Positions 34,077-44,621 are shown, counted from the first letter of the stretch. The stretch is DNA of 64,000 nt from Aquiflexum lacus (GCF_015476655.1 NZ_JABFHF010000029.1:1-64000), one strand, 5' to 3'. The notes: a model not told the origin generated them from the letters alone. Made by a program: numbers and translations.

Positions 34077-36500
34077 CTATGGTCTATTCTTCACATACTT
34101 ATCCAACCAGGCATTCATCTCCCAAAGCGTATGCAAAATGGATTCTTTGGCGGCATAGCCGTGACTTTCATGAGGTAAGAAAACCAAACGTGTGGTCGCA
34201 CCATGACCTTTCAGGGCATTGTAATAGCGCTCAGATTGAATGGGGAAAGTACCGGAGTTATTGTCTGCTTCACCGTGGATCAACAATATTGGTGTTTTGA
34301 CTTTATTGGCATTCATAAATGGCGACATGGTATTATAGACATCCGGCGCCTCCCAATAGGATCTTTGCTCATACTGAAAACCAAAAGGCGTCAATGTACG
34401 GTTGTAAGCACCGCTTCTGGCAATACCGGCCGCAAATAAGTCTGAATAAGAAAGCAGGTTGGCAGTCATAAAGGCGCCATAAGAATGCCCTCCTACAGCT
34501 ATTTTACTTCTATCCCCAACGCCGGCACCAACAATATAATCAATGGCTGCCTCTGCATTGGCTACCAATTGCTCCACAAAAAAGTCATTCGGTTCTTCAT
34601 CTCCTTCGCCTACTATGGGCATTTCGGTTTGGTCCATAATAGCATAACCTTGGGTTACCCAATAAATCGGAGAGCCCCAACTCAATCTGGTAAACTGATA
34701 CTTGGAACCCCTTACCTGTGCAGCATCTGCAGCAGATTTGTATTCTCTGGGATAAGCCCACATCAAAACGGGCAATCTTCCGTCTTTGGCAGGGTCATAT
34801 CCTTCGGGAGTATACAACGTAGCAGACAAATCCAATCCATCTTTTCTTTTGTATTTCACCAAGGATTTATTGATGCCTTTAAGAGACTCGTAAGGATGGA
34901 CAAAATCAGTAATTTGCCTTGGTGCAATTCGCTTACGGGTATTGACAATCCAGTAATTTGGCTGTAAGTCAGTGCTTTCTTTGAGGGTTACAAATTCTGT
35001 GGCGTCTGCATTCAACACTTTGACCACCCTTTCAAAGTAAGGGGCCTGACTTTTCCAAAGGATTTTTTCGGTTTTGGTTTTGGTATTGTAGGCCGAAAGA
35101 TAAGGCATGTCACCATCAGGGCCTCCTCCTGAGGAAGTCATGTAAACATCATCTCCTTTTCTTAAAATAACGTTTCTCCCTAAATCATTGACTGTAAATA
35201 CCGGACTTCCAGGATCATTGTAGCGATCATCCGAGGATCTTTCAATAATCACCGTCCCCTTGTCATTAGGATTGGAAGGATCAATTCTATGAACACGAAC
35301 CTGCCTTGTTGCTGACCAACTCTCATTCAGCAAGGCAAAATTATCATCTGACCAATAGATGCCTCTATAGCGGTAAGCAATGCCAGCCAATTTACTAGGA
35401 GTTGAAGTAAAAGGCGCATCTTGCATGTAGATGATTTCTCTTTCATCTATTTTGACTTTTGGATCTCCTCCATCTTGGGCTTCTACCCAATAGAGCGTTG
35501 CAGGTTTATCGGCTCTCCAATTGATAGATCTTGGTCCCGTGACTGTGGCATCAAAGCCTGTAGGTCTTACCTCGTCCAAAGGAATTTGGGCCAAAGTTTT
35601 CACTTTATCACCATTGATATCCCAAATCTCCACATCATAAGGAAAACGGGAAACAGGTACCAAATAAGAAAATGGCTTTTGGATAAGATCCACCATGATA
35701 TATTTGCCATCGGGTGAAAGGTCAACTGATTTGATCATACCTGGATTTCCTACCGCCTGCTTATTGCCTTGAAGGTCAATCAGCATCAATTGAGAGTCCA
35801 TGAAATACGCCAATAAAGCTTCATCATGAGGATTACTCAACAAATCCTGATAGGTTCTCGACGGTGCAGCATTACCGGATGTTTCTTGGATAATCGGCCC
35901 CGAAGGAGCTAAAGGTGCTATGGGCAACGGACCTCTTTTGGGGTTTATAGCTTTCAGTAAAATCTTATTGTCAGGAGTCCAGAAAATAGCAGATCCATAA
36001 GTGGCATTGACAATTTCATCTGTCAACTTTTTAGCCTCATAGGTAGTCAAATCCACGACCCAAAGGCTGATTCCTGTATTCGTGGTATTGGTAACTGCTG
36101 CATATTTTTCGTCTTTGGAAAGAGAAATACCACCTAGTTTAGGGTTATTTGGAAGGCCTTTGATGGCCTGTTGTTGAGCGGTTTTGGTGTCTTTTACAAT
36201 GACATTGTAAAAACTCCCTGATCTTGAAGGACCATTTGTTGCAGGATTGATCCTGATTCCTCCTATTCGAAGCTCAGGCTGTGCCAAATCTTCTATGGAG
36301 GGTTTGTCCGCTCTTTCCAAAAGCAGCATTAAATCACCGGAACGGCTAAAACTGACTGTTGGGGTCAAAGGTGCATCAACCAAATCAGCGATTGCCTTTG
36401 GAGGAGTCTGATAAGGAAGGGCTACCTGTGCCTGTGCAATGCCTACCAAAAAAACGAAGCAAATGACCGGGCAAATAAATTTATTCAATATTTTGATCAT
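34077..36500 (-). CDS. exported S9 prolyl-oligopeptidase family peptidase (glutamyl-peptidase-like)
   Basis: An 807-residue serine peptidase with a signal peptide (ICPVICFVFLVGIAQAQ). An N-terminal beta-propeller (about 40-560) is followed by an alpha/beta hydrolase domain. The catalytic Ser lies in AVGGHSYGAFMTANL near residue 672, the Asp in LIHGEADNNSGTF, and the His in LPHESHGY. The stretch IARSGAYNRTLTPFG with YEQRSYWEA resembles the plant chloroplast glutamyl endopeptidase group (S9D), which suggests cleavage after acidic residues; this is inference. The protein should act in the periplasm or outside. It is monocistronic with two terminators downstream. Confidence 0.88.
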   Translation of the reverse strand: MIKILNKFICPVICFVFLVGIAQAQVALPYQTPPKAIADLVDAPLTPTVSFSRSGDLMLLLERADKPSIEDLAQPELRIGGIRINPATNGPSRSGSFYNVIVKDTKTAQQQAIKGLPNNPKLGGISLSKDEKYAAVTNTTNTGISLWVVDLTTYEAKKLTDEIVNATYGSAIFWTPDNKILLKAINPKRGPLPIAPLAPSGPIIQETSGNAAPSRTYQDLLSNPHDEALLAYFMDSQLMLIDLQGNKQAVGNPGMIKSVDLSPDGKYIMVDLIQKPFSYLVPVSRFPYDVEIWDINGDKVKTLAQIPLDEVRPTGFDATVTGPRSINWRADKPATLYWVEAQDGGDPKVKIDEREIIYMQDAPFTSTPSKLAGIAYRYRGIYWSDDNFALLNESWSATRQVRVHRIDPSNPNDKGTVIIERSSDDRYNDPGSPVFTVNDLGRNVILRKGDDVYMTSSGGGPDGDMPYLSAYNTKTKTEKILWKSQAPYFERVVKVLNADATEFVTLKESTDLQPNYWIVNTRKRIAPRQITDFVHPYESLKGINKSLVKYKRKDGLDLSATLYTPEGYDPAKDGRLPVLMWAYPREYKSAADAAQVRGSKYQFTRLSWGSPIYWVTQGYAIMDQTEMPIVGEGDEEPNDFFVEQLVANAEAAIDYIVGAGVGDRSKIAVGGHSYGAFMTANLLSYSDLFAAGIARSGAYNRTLTPFGFQYEQRSYWEAPDVYNTMSPFMNANKVKTPILLIHGEADNNSGTFPIQSERYYNALKGHGATTRLVFLPHESHGYAAKESILHTLWEMNAWLDKYVKNRP

Positions 36501-36756
36501 AAGAATTTTATTAAGCTTAGTTGTTAAACAAATTAGTTCAACTTGTCTTAATATAATTGATTTTTGGGGTGTTTGGTTTTTTAAAGATGATGGGTGGTTA
36601 TTAACCTAGGAGATAGGCAAGGAAAAGTTTAAAAGTAATCTTGAATATTTTTGCTGGATTAATTGTGCCATGGGTTCTCTTTGTCTTTTAGAACGAAGGG
36701 AGAAATCTAAAACCTAAGGGAGTATAGACCTCTTCCGCCATGGCGGACAAGACCTG

Positions 36757-36876
36757 TGGTACCAATGACAGAATTTGAGATTTATACCCTTGAACTGAAA
36801 AATGCATTCAAGACTATAAAGAACTTTGCCTTGTCACCTCGACGTCAGGAGAGGTCTGCAGCCCGCCTTGATGTCA
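36757..36876. repeat. dispersed 120-bp repeat, copy 2 (inverted)
   Basis: This is the inverted partner of 2-121 with 118 of 120 bases identical. A 19-base piece (CGAGGTGACAAGGCAAAGT) recurs at 36981-36999 in the opposite orientation, with a degenerate neighbour around 36908-36925. A 14-base palindrome TCCGCCATGGCGGA lies at 36734-36747. The 36501-37110 gap holds these repeats and no gene that I can recognise. Confidence 0.85.
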
Positions 36877-37110
36877 TTTTCCTTTCTGTAAATGCGAAAT
36901 TTTAATTACTACCATTGACAGAATTTCGGAGCAGCCCAATGTCATTCCCTATTTTGAACATTTACAAAATGTTGGAAACTCGAGGTGACAAGGCAAAGTC
37001 TTTTTCAATAGCCACCATTCACTTGATAGAATGCTTTTATCTGTTCAGGTAAGCTACAAAAAAAGGAACCCTTTTGAGGCTCCTATTTAATTTTTTTAAA
37101 ACACAAACAA

Positions 37111-38337
37111 TTATTTTCCTACTCCACCAATGGATATCATCGCGCATCTAAACCCAATGTGATTGGTAGCGGAATCCTGATGGATAAATCTTCTTGTACC
37201 TGGAGCAAGCCAATAAGCCATGTCTCTCCAAGATCCTCCTTTATAAACTCTGTATTCGTCAGTAATCAATGTGGTACCATAAGTTTCTTCTTCATCGTAG
37301 ATACCATCTTTCCTCAAGGGATTGAGGTCATCAAAATCCTGGTAAGAAAGAGGTCTGTAAACATCCTGAACCCACTCATTGACATTTCCGGCCATATGGT
37401 AAAGACCAAAATCATTTGGTGGAAAATCATAAACGTTAGTTGGGAGGATTTCTCCGTCATTGGAATTGCTACCTGCAATACCTGCGTAATCACCTCGTCC
37501 TCTCTTGAAGTTGGCCAAGAAATCACCCTGCTTACCTTTTCTTTTAACATTGTAAGGATTCCTTACACCCCTGCCATCCCATGGATAGATTCTTCCGTAT
37601 TCCTGATTTTCATCCATATACTGTGTACCAATCATGGCTTTAGCAGCATATTCCCATTCTGCTTCACTTGGAAGTCTGTATTCCGCAAAGGCAACACCTC
37701 TTTCTATCAACTGATTTTTAGTAAAAGAACTGTCAATTTCATTTCTTTCACGGATAAGGTCAGAGACAAATTCGGTCCTCCATTTGGCATATACATTAGC
37801 TTGTGTCCATGAAACACCTGCTACAGGATAAAAATTGAAACCAGGAAATCTGAAGTAATATGTGTCATATACATCATTGTAAGATAATGCACCTGCCCAT
37901 ACACCTTCCTGCGGTTCCAATTTCTGGATGGAATCGGCACTCACCTTTTTCTTCATATAGAAAAGAAATTCACGGTAATCATTGTTAGTGATTTCAGTCT
38001 CATCCATAAAGAAGGAAGCGATGGTGACAGTTCTTTCAGCATTATCCCTGAAAGCCATGACATCTTGTTCCTGAGAACCTAAGACGGCACGTCCACCTTG
38101 TATGTATTTGAGGTTGGGTCCGATCTCCTGCTTGGCTAATCTGGTTACCAAAAATTGAGTACTGTCATTTGAAGCGTCGAAGCTATATTCAGCACCTGTG
38201 GTAGGGCTGGCCTTGCCCGGCTTGGCGGCAGTCCTTCTGCCGTAGCCTGGAGTTTTGTTACAGGAACTAAGGAATGCTCCTGCGATGATCAATGCAGAAG
38301 CTAAAATCAAGCCTGTTTTGTTATTTCTAAAAACCAT
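37111..38337 (-). CDS. gldJ: gliding motility lipoprotein GldJ-like (SUMF1/FGE fold)
   Basis: A 408-residue lipoprotein with signal and lipobox AFLSSC (C26). The mature part has the formylglycine-generating-enzyme/SUMF1 fold: YIQGGRAVLGSQEQD, FFMDETEITNNDYREFL, PVAGVSWTQANVYAKW, YRLPSEAEWEYAA, GLYHMAGNVNEWVQDVYRP, YRVYKGGSWRD, HIGFRCAM. The GDFLANFKRGRGDYAGIAG and DVYRPLSYQDFDDLN segments match my memory of GldJ better than GldK. GldJ is an outer-membrane-associated part of the Bacteroidota gliding/type IX secretion machinery and stabilises GldK. It is shorter than the roughly 560 residues of Flavobacterium GldJ because a C-terminal insertion is absent. No other gld genes are nearby. Confidence 0.78.
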   Translation of the reverse strand: MVFRNNKTGLILASALIIAGAFLSSCNKTPGYGRRTAAKPGKASPTTGAEYSFDASNDSTQFLVTRLAKQEIGPNLKYIQGGRAVLGSQEQDVMAFRDNAERTVTIASFFMDETEITNNDYREFLFYMKKKVSADSIQKLEPQEGVWAGALSYNDVYDTYYFRFPGFNFYPVAGVSWTQANVYAKWRTEFVSDLIRERNEIDSSFTKNQLIERGVAFAEYRLPSEAEWEYAAKAMIGTQYMDENQEYGRIYPWDGRGVRNPYNVKRKGKQGDFLANFKRGRGDYAGIAGSNSNDGEILPTNVYDFPPNDFGLYHMAGNVNEWVQDVYRPLSYQDFDDLNPLRKDGIYDEEETYGTTLITDEYRVYKGGSWRDMAYWLAPGTRRFIHQDSATNHIGFRCAMISIGGVGK

Positions 38338-38515
38338 AGTATTAAAGTGTTTTTATGCACAAATAGAACGCTAATATATAATCATTAATATCTTAACACA
38401 ATTATTTTTTTTGTACCATCCTTTGTAGAAAATGGGATTTTTGCGTGATTGTTGGAAATAATACAAATATTTTGAGAGGAAAAACAAATAAGCTTTGATT
38501 AAAAATTTTCAAAAT

Positions 38516-41500
38516 TTATGAATTTTTCATCCCCATGAGCCATTTTTTTGCTTTTTCGATCGTATTTACCTCATTGATTATGAGAATTAAGCGGTTCCTC
38601 GCCTCTTTGATTTTACAATATTTCCCTTGCTTTTGTATAAACGCTAAGATCTTGCCAAAGGTATCTGACTTGAAATACTTTTCTTTCTCAGAGGGAAGAA
38701 AGTAACATTTCATGATGCCATTTTTGATCACTAATTTCTCAAATCCCAAGTCTTCTGCTATCCATCTCAGCCTGACCGTTTCGAACAGGTCATCTACTGT
38801 ATCAGGAATCGGGCCAAAACGATCTCTGATAGACTGTATGTAGGTAAGAAGTTCAGATTCCTTTTTAATATTATCCAATTTGGCATATAGACCCAATCTT
38901 TCTGAAATATTGCTTACGTATGTTTCCGGTATCAATAGTTCCAAGTCTGTCTCAATCACACAATCCTGCACCAAAACCTTTACCTTTTCTTTTAAATCTA
39001 CTTCGAAGAGTTCAGCAAATTCATTTTCCTTTAATTCCTGCACCGCTTCATCAAGGATCTTATGGTACATTTCAAAACCTAAGTCAGTAATAAAACCACT
39101 CTGCTCAGCTCCAAGAAGATTGCCGGCACCACGGATATCCAAATCTCTCATGGCCACTTTGAAACCATCCCCCAAATCTGAAAACTCCTCCAAGGTCTGC
39201 AGCCTCTTCCTGGCTTCCGCTGTAAGTCCCGAAGTAGGAGTTGTCAATAGATAGCAAAAAGCCTTTTTATTACTCCTTCCCACCCGGCCCCGCATCTGAT
39301 GCAAGTCGCTTAAGCCAAACATGTGGGCACGATTGATAATAATGGTATTGGCATTGGGAATATCCAATCCTGACTCAATGATGTTAGTGGAAACAAGTAC
39401 GTCAAATTCTCCTTCGATGAATTTTACCATGATGTTTTCCAGTTTTTTTCCATCCATTTGCCCATGGGCCGATGCTACTCTTGCATCAGGTACCAATCTC
39501 AGGATCAAATTGGCGATGGCGTCGATTTCCCCTACGCGGTTATGTACAAAAAAGACCTGTCCGCCACGGCGAAGCTCAAATGCAATCGCATCTCTTATCA
39601 CTTCTTCCCGGAAAGTATGTATTTCAGTGGTAACAGGCTGACGGTTAGGTGGAGGAGTTGCAATGACAGATAAATCCCGCGCACCCATCAAAGAAAAATG
39701 AAGGGTTCTTGGAATAGGCGTGGCCGTCAAAGTCAATACATCTACATTGACCTTCATTTCCTTTAGCTGATCTTTTACTTTTACGCCAAATTTTTGCTCT
39801 TCATCAATGACGAGCAATCCAAGATTTTTGAATTTGATATCTTTATTCACAATCCTATGCGTTCCTATAAGGATATCAATTTCTCCTGTGGTGACCTGTT
39901 GGGTGATTTCTTTGATTTCTTTTGGAGTACGAAACCTGTTGATATATTCCACCTTTACAGGAAATCCTGTAAGTCTTTCCTTGAAAGTCTGATAATGCTG
40001 CATGGCCAATATCGTCGTAGGCACCAATACTGCCACCTGCTTTCTGTCATTCAATGCTTTGAATGCCGCTCTGATAGCAACCTCTGTTTTTCCAAATCCC
40101 ACATCTCCACAGACCAATCGGTCCATTGGATAGCTTTTTTCCATATCCGCTTTGACATCAGCAGTTGCCAATGCCTGATCCGGGGTATCCTCAAAAACAA
40201 AAGAACTCTCAAGTTCCACCTGTAGGACAGAATCAGAAGAAAACTGAAATCCCGGTGCACCTTTTCTTTTGGCATATAAGGCTATCAGGTCTTTGGCTAT
40301 GTCTTTGACTTTTCCTTTGACTTTTCTCTTCTTATTTTCCCATTCAGGAGATCCAAGTTTGGACATAGAAGGCATGGTTCCTTCCTGCCCTGAATATTTG
40401 GAAATCTTGTGCAGGGAATGAATATTTACAAATAGTAGGTCATCATCCCTAAATATCAGTCTGACTGCTTCTTGGTTTTTACCATGGACATCTACTTTTT
40501 CCAGACCTGCAAATCTGCCTACGCCATAATCCACATGAACAATAAAATCTCCCGGATGTAAGGTCTTCAATTCCCTTAGGGTAAGAGCTTTGGATTTGCT
40601 TGCCTTGGATTTTGTCTTGTAGCGATGGAATCTTTCAAATATCTGATGGTCAGTATAGCAGGCTATCTCATGATTTTTGTCCACAAAGCCCTCTCTGAGA
40701 CCGATACGCAAGGACTGCACCCTCAGTGTGGGGTCCAATTCGTTAAAAATATTTTCAAGACGCTGTATCTGTTTATCACTTTCCGAACATACAATGTTCA
40801 GCCAACCTATTTTTTCATTATCTACCAGATTTTCTACCAAAAGGTCAAAATTCTTGTTGAAAGATGGTTGTGGCTTGGAGTTGAAATTAAATATTTGAGC
40901 GTTTTTAAAGTAAAACTTATGACCAAATTCAAGTTGACCGAATTTGGCTGCATACTCTAAAAATGCTGCCTGCCCATCAAAAAGATCTTCCGGTTTGAGG
41001 AGTAGCTTTTCATTGGCAGTGCGGCCGACAATTTGGTCAAATTGACTGTGGGCTTTTTGAAAGTACTCTTCCATGATATCCAGTGTAAACTGGAAATCCT
41101 TGAACCAAATCAAGGTATTGGCAGGGAGAAATTCCAAAAAAGACTGCCTCTGTTCCTGTAAAAGTTTGGTCTGAATATTTGGAATGATACTGATATGGTC
41201 AATATTTTCCAAAGAAAGTTGGGTTTCAGGATCAAAAGTCCTGATGGACTCTATCTCCTTGCCAAATAGTTCCAACCTGAAAGGAAGATCATTGGCATAG
41301 GAAAAGATATCCAAAATACCTCCACGAATGGCGAATTGACCCGGTTCAAAAACAAAATCCGTCTTCTCAAAATCATAGGTACTGAGCAATTCGGCAATAA
41401 ACTCCAAATCAACTTTTTCCCCAACAGCCGCAAGAAAAGTATTATCCCTCAAGGATCTTTTGTTGATGACTTTTTCATACAATGCTTCGGCATAGGTAAT

Positions 41501-41869
41501 GATGATGGGGCTTTCTCTTTCCTGAACCAAAATCCTATTAAGTACTTCTGCCCTTTGAAGCACATTTGCATTTTCTATTTCATCAAACTGATAAGGTCTT
41601 TTATAACTTGAAGGAAAGTAATAGGTCATATTTTCACCCAACAGTTCCTGAATATCATTGTTGAGGTATGCCGCTTCCTCTTTATCATGCGCCACGATCA
41701 AGTGGCAGCCTTTAATAATATTAAAAATTGAAGAGAAAACCACCATGTCCAAACTGCCCGAAAGCCCTTTGAACTGATAGTTTCCAGATCTTTTGTTCAA
41801 AATGGTCTCTGCCAAGGTCTGAACAAAAGGATCGTTTTGATATAATGAAAGAAATGAATTTTTTTCCAA
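38516..41869 (-). CDS. mfd: transcription-repair coupling factor Mfd
   Basis: A 1117-residue protein with full Mfd architecture. It begins with a degenerate UvrB-like N-terminal domain. The RNA polymerase-interacting domain follows around LHPGDFIVHVDYGVGRF (near 470). Then comes an SF2 translocase with Walker A GDVGFGKTEVA, LVIDEEQKFG, LTATPIPRTLHFS and ASAHGQMD, the TRG motif region MRGRVGRSNKKAFCYL, and the C-terminal UvrA-autoinhibition domain (about 990-1100). It removes stalled RNA polymerase from damaged templates and recruits UvrA. It is divergent from the oxidase subunit gene. Confidence 0.95.
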   Translation of the reverse strand: MEKNSFLSLYQNDPFVQTLAETILNKRSGNYQFKGLSGSLDMVVFSSIFNIIKGCHLIVAHDKEEAAYLNNDIQELLGENMTYYFPSSYKRPYQFDEIENANVLQRAEVLNRILVQERESPIIITYAEALYEKVINKRSLRDNTFLAAVGEKVDLEFIAELLSTYDFEKTDFVFEPGQFAIRGGILDIFSYANDLPFRLELFGKEIESIRTFDPETQLSLENIDHISIIPNIQTKLLQEQRQSFLEFLPANTLIWFKDFQFTLDIMEEYFQKAHSQFDQIVGRTANEKLLLKPEDLFDGQAAFLEYAAKFGQLEFGHKFYFKNAQIFNFNSKPQPSFNKNFDLLVENLVDNEKIGWLNIVCSESDKQIQRLENIFNELDPTLRVQSLRIGLREGFVDKNHEIACYTDHQIFERFHRYKTKSKASKSKALTLRELKTLHPGDFIVHVDYGVGRFAGLEKVDVHGKNQEAVRLIFRDDDLLFVNIHSLHKISKYSGQEGTMPSMSKLGSPEWENKKRKVKGKVKDIAKDLIALYAKRKGAPGFQFSSDSVLQVELESSFVFEDTPDQALATADVKADMEKSYPMDRLVCGDVGFGKTEVAIRAAFKALNDRKQVAVLVPTTILAMQHYQTFKERLTGFPVKVEYINRFRTPKEIKEITQQVTTGEIDILIGTHRIVNKDIKFKNLGLLVIDEEQKFGVKVKDQLKEMKVNVDVLTLTATPIPRTLHFSLMGARDLSVIATPPPNRQPVTTEIHTFREEVIRDAIAFELRRGGQVFFVHNRVGEIDAIANLILRLVPDARVASAHGQMDGKKLENIMVKFIEGEFDVLVSTNIIESGLDIPNANTIIINRAHMFGLSDLHQMRGRVGRSNKKAFCYLLTTPTSGLTAEARKRLQTLEEFSDLGDGFKVAMRDLDIRGAGNLLGAEQSGFITDLGFEMYHKILDEAVQELKENEFAELFEVDLKEKVKVLVQDCVIETDLELLIPETYVSNISERLGLYAKLDNIKKESELLTYIQSIRDRFGPIPDTVDDLFETVRLRWIAEDLGFEKLVIKNGIMKCYFLPSEKEKYFKSDTFGKILAFIQKQGKYCKIKEARNRLILIINEVNTIEKAKKWLMGMKNS

Positions 41870-41964
41870 AATGGGTCGGGTAGGAATATTAGGGGGCTAA
41901 GTTATGAAATTGATTTTTAATCTGCTTTCAAAAGGCTTTTATGAAATTGTAATCACTTAGGCTG

Positions 41965-41980
41965 AACCTAAGAGACTTTA
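41965..41980. repeat. 16-base repeat flanking the oxidase-hflKC block (left copy)
   Basis: AACCTAAGAGACTTTA here is found as an exact inverted copy at 44622-44637, and a variant in the same orientation lies near 44687-44702. The copies bracket the 42013-44592 genes. The function is unknown. Confidence 0.6.
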
Positions 41981-42012
41981 AAATGTTTAAGTTATAGTAC
42001 TTGAAAAATCAA

Positions 42013-42621
42013 ATGGAAAAAACCAAAGAAACCTGGTTTCAGAGAATAGAAAATATGCATCCTTATCAGACCCTGCTTTATCTGGGCATGTTTGGAAGTG
42101 GTCTCATTTTTCTTTTTATGACGGTAGCATTTCTGTCTTCGGATACCTCCGTGATGGAAGGTGTCAAATTTAAAATGCCAAAATCATTTATTTTAAGCTC
42201 TTTGATCATTCTTATCAGTGGATATACCGTCAGCAAAATGATGTTGCATTTTAGGGAAGAAGATGTAACCAAACTTAAGAATAGCTTGTTATTGACCTTT
42301 TTTCTTGGGATAATCTTCACAGGGCTGCAGTTTATGGGTTGGAGAGAACTCGGTAATATGGGTGTTGACTTCACAGGATTGCCCAGTGGGAGTTTTTTAT
42401 ATGTCTTGAGCGGCATCCACATATTTCACTTGGTAGGAGCGATGAGCTTTGCGATCATTATGGTATATCAATATAGCAGGGTAGAAAAAGACGAAGTGAA
42501 GCATTTGATCCTGCTGACCAATCCATTTGAAAAAATGCGAATCCAACTTTTTACAACCTATTGGCATTTTATGGATGTGATCTGGTTGACGCTCTTTTTA
42601 ATTTTTGTACTTACCTTTTAG
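42013..42621 (+). CDS. cytochrome c oxidase subunit III-like membrane protein
   Basis: A 202-residue protein with five predicted membrane segments, in the pattern of heme-copper oxidase subunit III. The pattern includes HPYQTLLYLGMFGSGLIFLF, the conserved GSFLYVLSGIHIFHLVGA, and a C-terminal YWHFMDVIWLTLFLIF. Subunit III stabilises the oxidase and its proton uptake. Subunits I and II are not in the window, so this is a stand-alone or accessory copy. I use the ATG at 42013; a TTG at 42001 would add four residues. It is followed by hflK after 58 bases. Confidence 0.82.
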   Translation: MEKTKETWFQRIENMHPYQTLLYLGMFGSGLIFLFMTVAFLSSDTSVMEGVKFKMPKSFILSSLIILISGYTVSKMMLHFREEDVTKLKNSLLLTFFLGIIFTGLQFMGWRELGNMGVDFTGLPSGSFLYVLSGIHIFHLVGAMSFAIIMVYQYSRVEKDEVKHLILLTNPFEKMRIQLFTTYWHFMDVIWLTLFLIFVLTF

Positions 42622-42679
42622 AAAATAAAACTAATTTCAGTCCCAGATTGAAATATTAACGAATAAACCAAAAATAGAT

Positions 42680-43657
42680 ATGGCAGAAAACAAATTTGAA
42701 ATCGATATTGATCCAGATTGGATCAAAAAATACCTTGGCCGAATCGTTTTGGGTTTCTTGGTGTTGGTGGCGGCAGTTACAAGTACCAAAACGGTAGGTC
42801 CGGAAGAGGAGGGGGTTGTCATTCAACTTGGCAAATACAACAGAACAGTGGATCCCGGTCTAAGTTTTATTTTACCTTTTGGCTTGGAGTCTATGTATAA
42901 GATTCCTGTGCAGCGTCAATTAAAGCAGGAATTTGGATTCCGCACCACGCAGGCTTCCCAACGAAGTGAATATTCCGGTGGAAATTATGGCGATGAAAGC
43001 ATGATGCTCACCGGGGACCTCAACCTCACAGATGTGGAATGGGTGGTACAATATAGAATTGTGGATTCATACAGGTATTTATTTAGGGTAAGAAATGCTG
43101 AAAAAACACTCAGAGATATGTCAGAGGCATCCATGCGAAAAATAGTGGGTGACAGGACAGTCAATGAAGTTCTTACCGTAGGCAGGCAGGAAGTTGCTTC
43201 GAGTGTAGAAGTTTTGTTACAACAGTTATGTGATGAATATGAAAACGGCATACGCATAGATCAGGTCGTGCTACAAGACGTCAATCCTCCGGAGCCAGTC
43301 AAACCTTCTTTCAATGCTGTAAATGAGGCACAACAAGAAAGAGAGACCCTCATTAATCAGGCTGAAGCTGAATACAACCGGGTTATTCCAAGGGCACGGG
43401 GCGAGGCACTTGAAACCATACAGTTGGCAGAGGCATATGCCCTGAACAGGGTAAACAGGGCAAAAGGGGAATCAGACAGATTTAATTCATTGTTTGAAGC
43501 ATATATCAAAGCCCCTGAGGTTACCAAGCAGAGAATTTACTTGGAAACAATGGAAAAAATATTGCCAAATATCGGTAATAAAATTATTGTCGACGAAAAA
43601 GGTAACAATGTGTTACCCTTGCTGAATATAGATAGAGCTAAAGCCATCAACCCATGA
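42680..43657 (+). CDS. hflK: FtsH protease regulator HflK
   Basis: A 325-residue SPFH/band-7 protein. One N-terminal membrane segment (FLVLVAAVTSTKTVG, about 32-46) is followed by the SPFH domain (GVVIQLGKYNRTVDPGLSFILP), DLNLTDVEWVVQYRI, and a long C-terminal helix ending in repeats of AEAYALNRVNRAKGE. HflK pairs with HflC in a periplasmic cage around FtsH and modulates its proteolysis. Its stop overlaps the hflC start by 4 bases (ATGA). Confidence 0.93.
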   Translation: MAENKFEIDIDPDWIKKYLGRIVLGFLVLVAAVTSTKTVGPEEEGVVIQLGKYNRTVDPGLSFILPFGLESMYKIPVQRQLKQEFGFRTTQASQRSEYSGGNYGDESMMLTGDLNLTDVEWVVQYRIVDSYRYLFRVRNAEKTLRDMSEASMRKIVGDRTVNEVLTVGRQEVASSVEVLLQQLCDEYENGIRIDQVVLQDVNPPEPVKPSFNAVNEAQQERETLINQAEAEYNRVIPRARGEALETIQLAEAYALNRVNRAKGESDRFNSLFEAYIKAPEVTKQRIYLETMEKILPNIGNKIIVDEKGNNVLPLLNIDRAKAINP

Positions 43658-44592
43658 GAACGAAAAGAATAATTTTAATAAGTTTGGTTGCAATTACCGT
43701 TTTGGTATTGACCAATAGCATATATATCCTGGACGAGACCCAACAAGCGATTGTAACCCAATTCGGTAGACCTGTAGGAGACCCAAGGACAGAACCAGGA
43801 TTGAATTTCAAAATTCCATTTTTGAATAAAGTGCAGTTCTTTGACAAAAGATACCTGGAGTGGGATGGGAATAAAAACCAAGTGCCTACCAAAGACAAAA
43901 AGTTTATCTTTGTCGACACCTATGCCAGATGGGAAATCACCAATCCTTTGCAGTTTTTCATCCGATTGCGGGATGAGCGATCGGCCCAATCCAGGCTGGA
44001 TGACATTTTGGATGGAGAGACCAGAAACGCCATTGCAAGCCATGATTTATTGGACATCGTACGTTCTTCAAACAGAGACCCTGAAATCACAGAAGCTTTT
44101 ATGGAAGAAATAGAAAAATTGGATGATATCTCGGTAGGAAGGGCTATAATTGAAAAAATAGTTCTAGAAAAAGCCAATGAGAGAACCTCTGATTTAGGAG
44201 TCCGCATTTTGGATTTTAAATTCAAGAGGATGAATTATGTGGATGAGGTAAGGGACAGGGTTTACGACAGAATGATTTCTGAAAGAAACAGGATTGCAGA
44301 TCAGTTCAGATCAGAAGGTCAGGGTGAAGCCAGAAAAATTGAAGGAGACAAAGAGAGAGACCTTGCCGAAATCCAGTCAAATGCATTCAGAGAAGCAGAA
44401 GAAATCAAAGGACGCGCTGATGCCGAAGCCACGGATATCTATGCTTCTGCATACAACAAAAACCGCACAGCAGTCGACCTTTACAAATTCTTAAGGACGA
44501 TGGAGAGTTTCGAAAAATCAATGGATGAGAATACAAGCATTATTTTGTCCTCAGACAGTGAGTTTTTCAAATACCTCAAAAAATTAAATTAG
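43654..44592 (+). CDS. hflC: FtsH protease regulator HflC
   Basis: A 312-residue partner of HflK with an N-terminal membrane anchor (IILISLVAITVLVLTNSIYI). Its SPFH domain begins DETQQAIVTQFGRPVGDPR and includes FVDTYARWEITNPLQFF, and its C-terminal helix has the family RIADQFRSEGQGEARKIEGD pattern. Overlap with hflK implies coupled translation and equal amounts. The block is followed by a 152-base gap containing repeats of the AGAGACTTT type. Confidence 0.94.
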   Translation: MRTKRIILISLVAITVLVLTNSIYILDETQQAIVTQFGRPVGDPRTEPGLNFKIPFLNKVQFFDKRYLEWDGNKNQVPTKDKKFIFVDTYARWEITNPLQFFIRLRDERSAQSRLDDILDGETRNAIASHDLLDIVRSSNRDPEITEAFMEEIEKLDDISVGRAIIEKIVLEKANERTSDLGVRILDFKFKRMNYVDEVRDRVYDRMISERNRIADQFRSEGQGEARKIEGDKERDLAEIQSNAFREAEEIKGRADAEATDIYASAYNKNRTAVDLYKFLRTMESFEKSMDENTSIILSSDSEFFKYLKKLN

Positions 44593-44621
44593 GACAAATT
44601 AACTGATTGAAAGATATAATT

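Noticed and set aside
37111-38337. GldK instead of GldJ
   Set aside because: The two families share the SUMF1 fold; several segments fit GldJ better and no gldL, gldM or gldN follow, though a family-level search would settle it.
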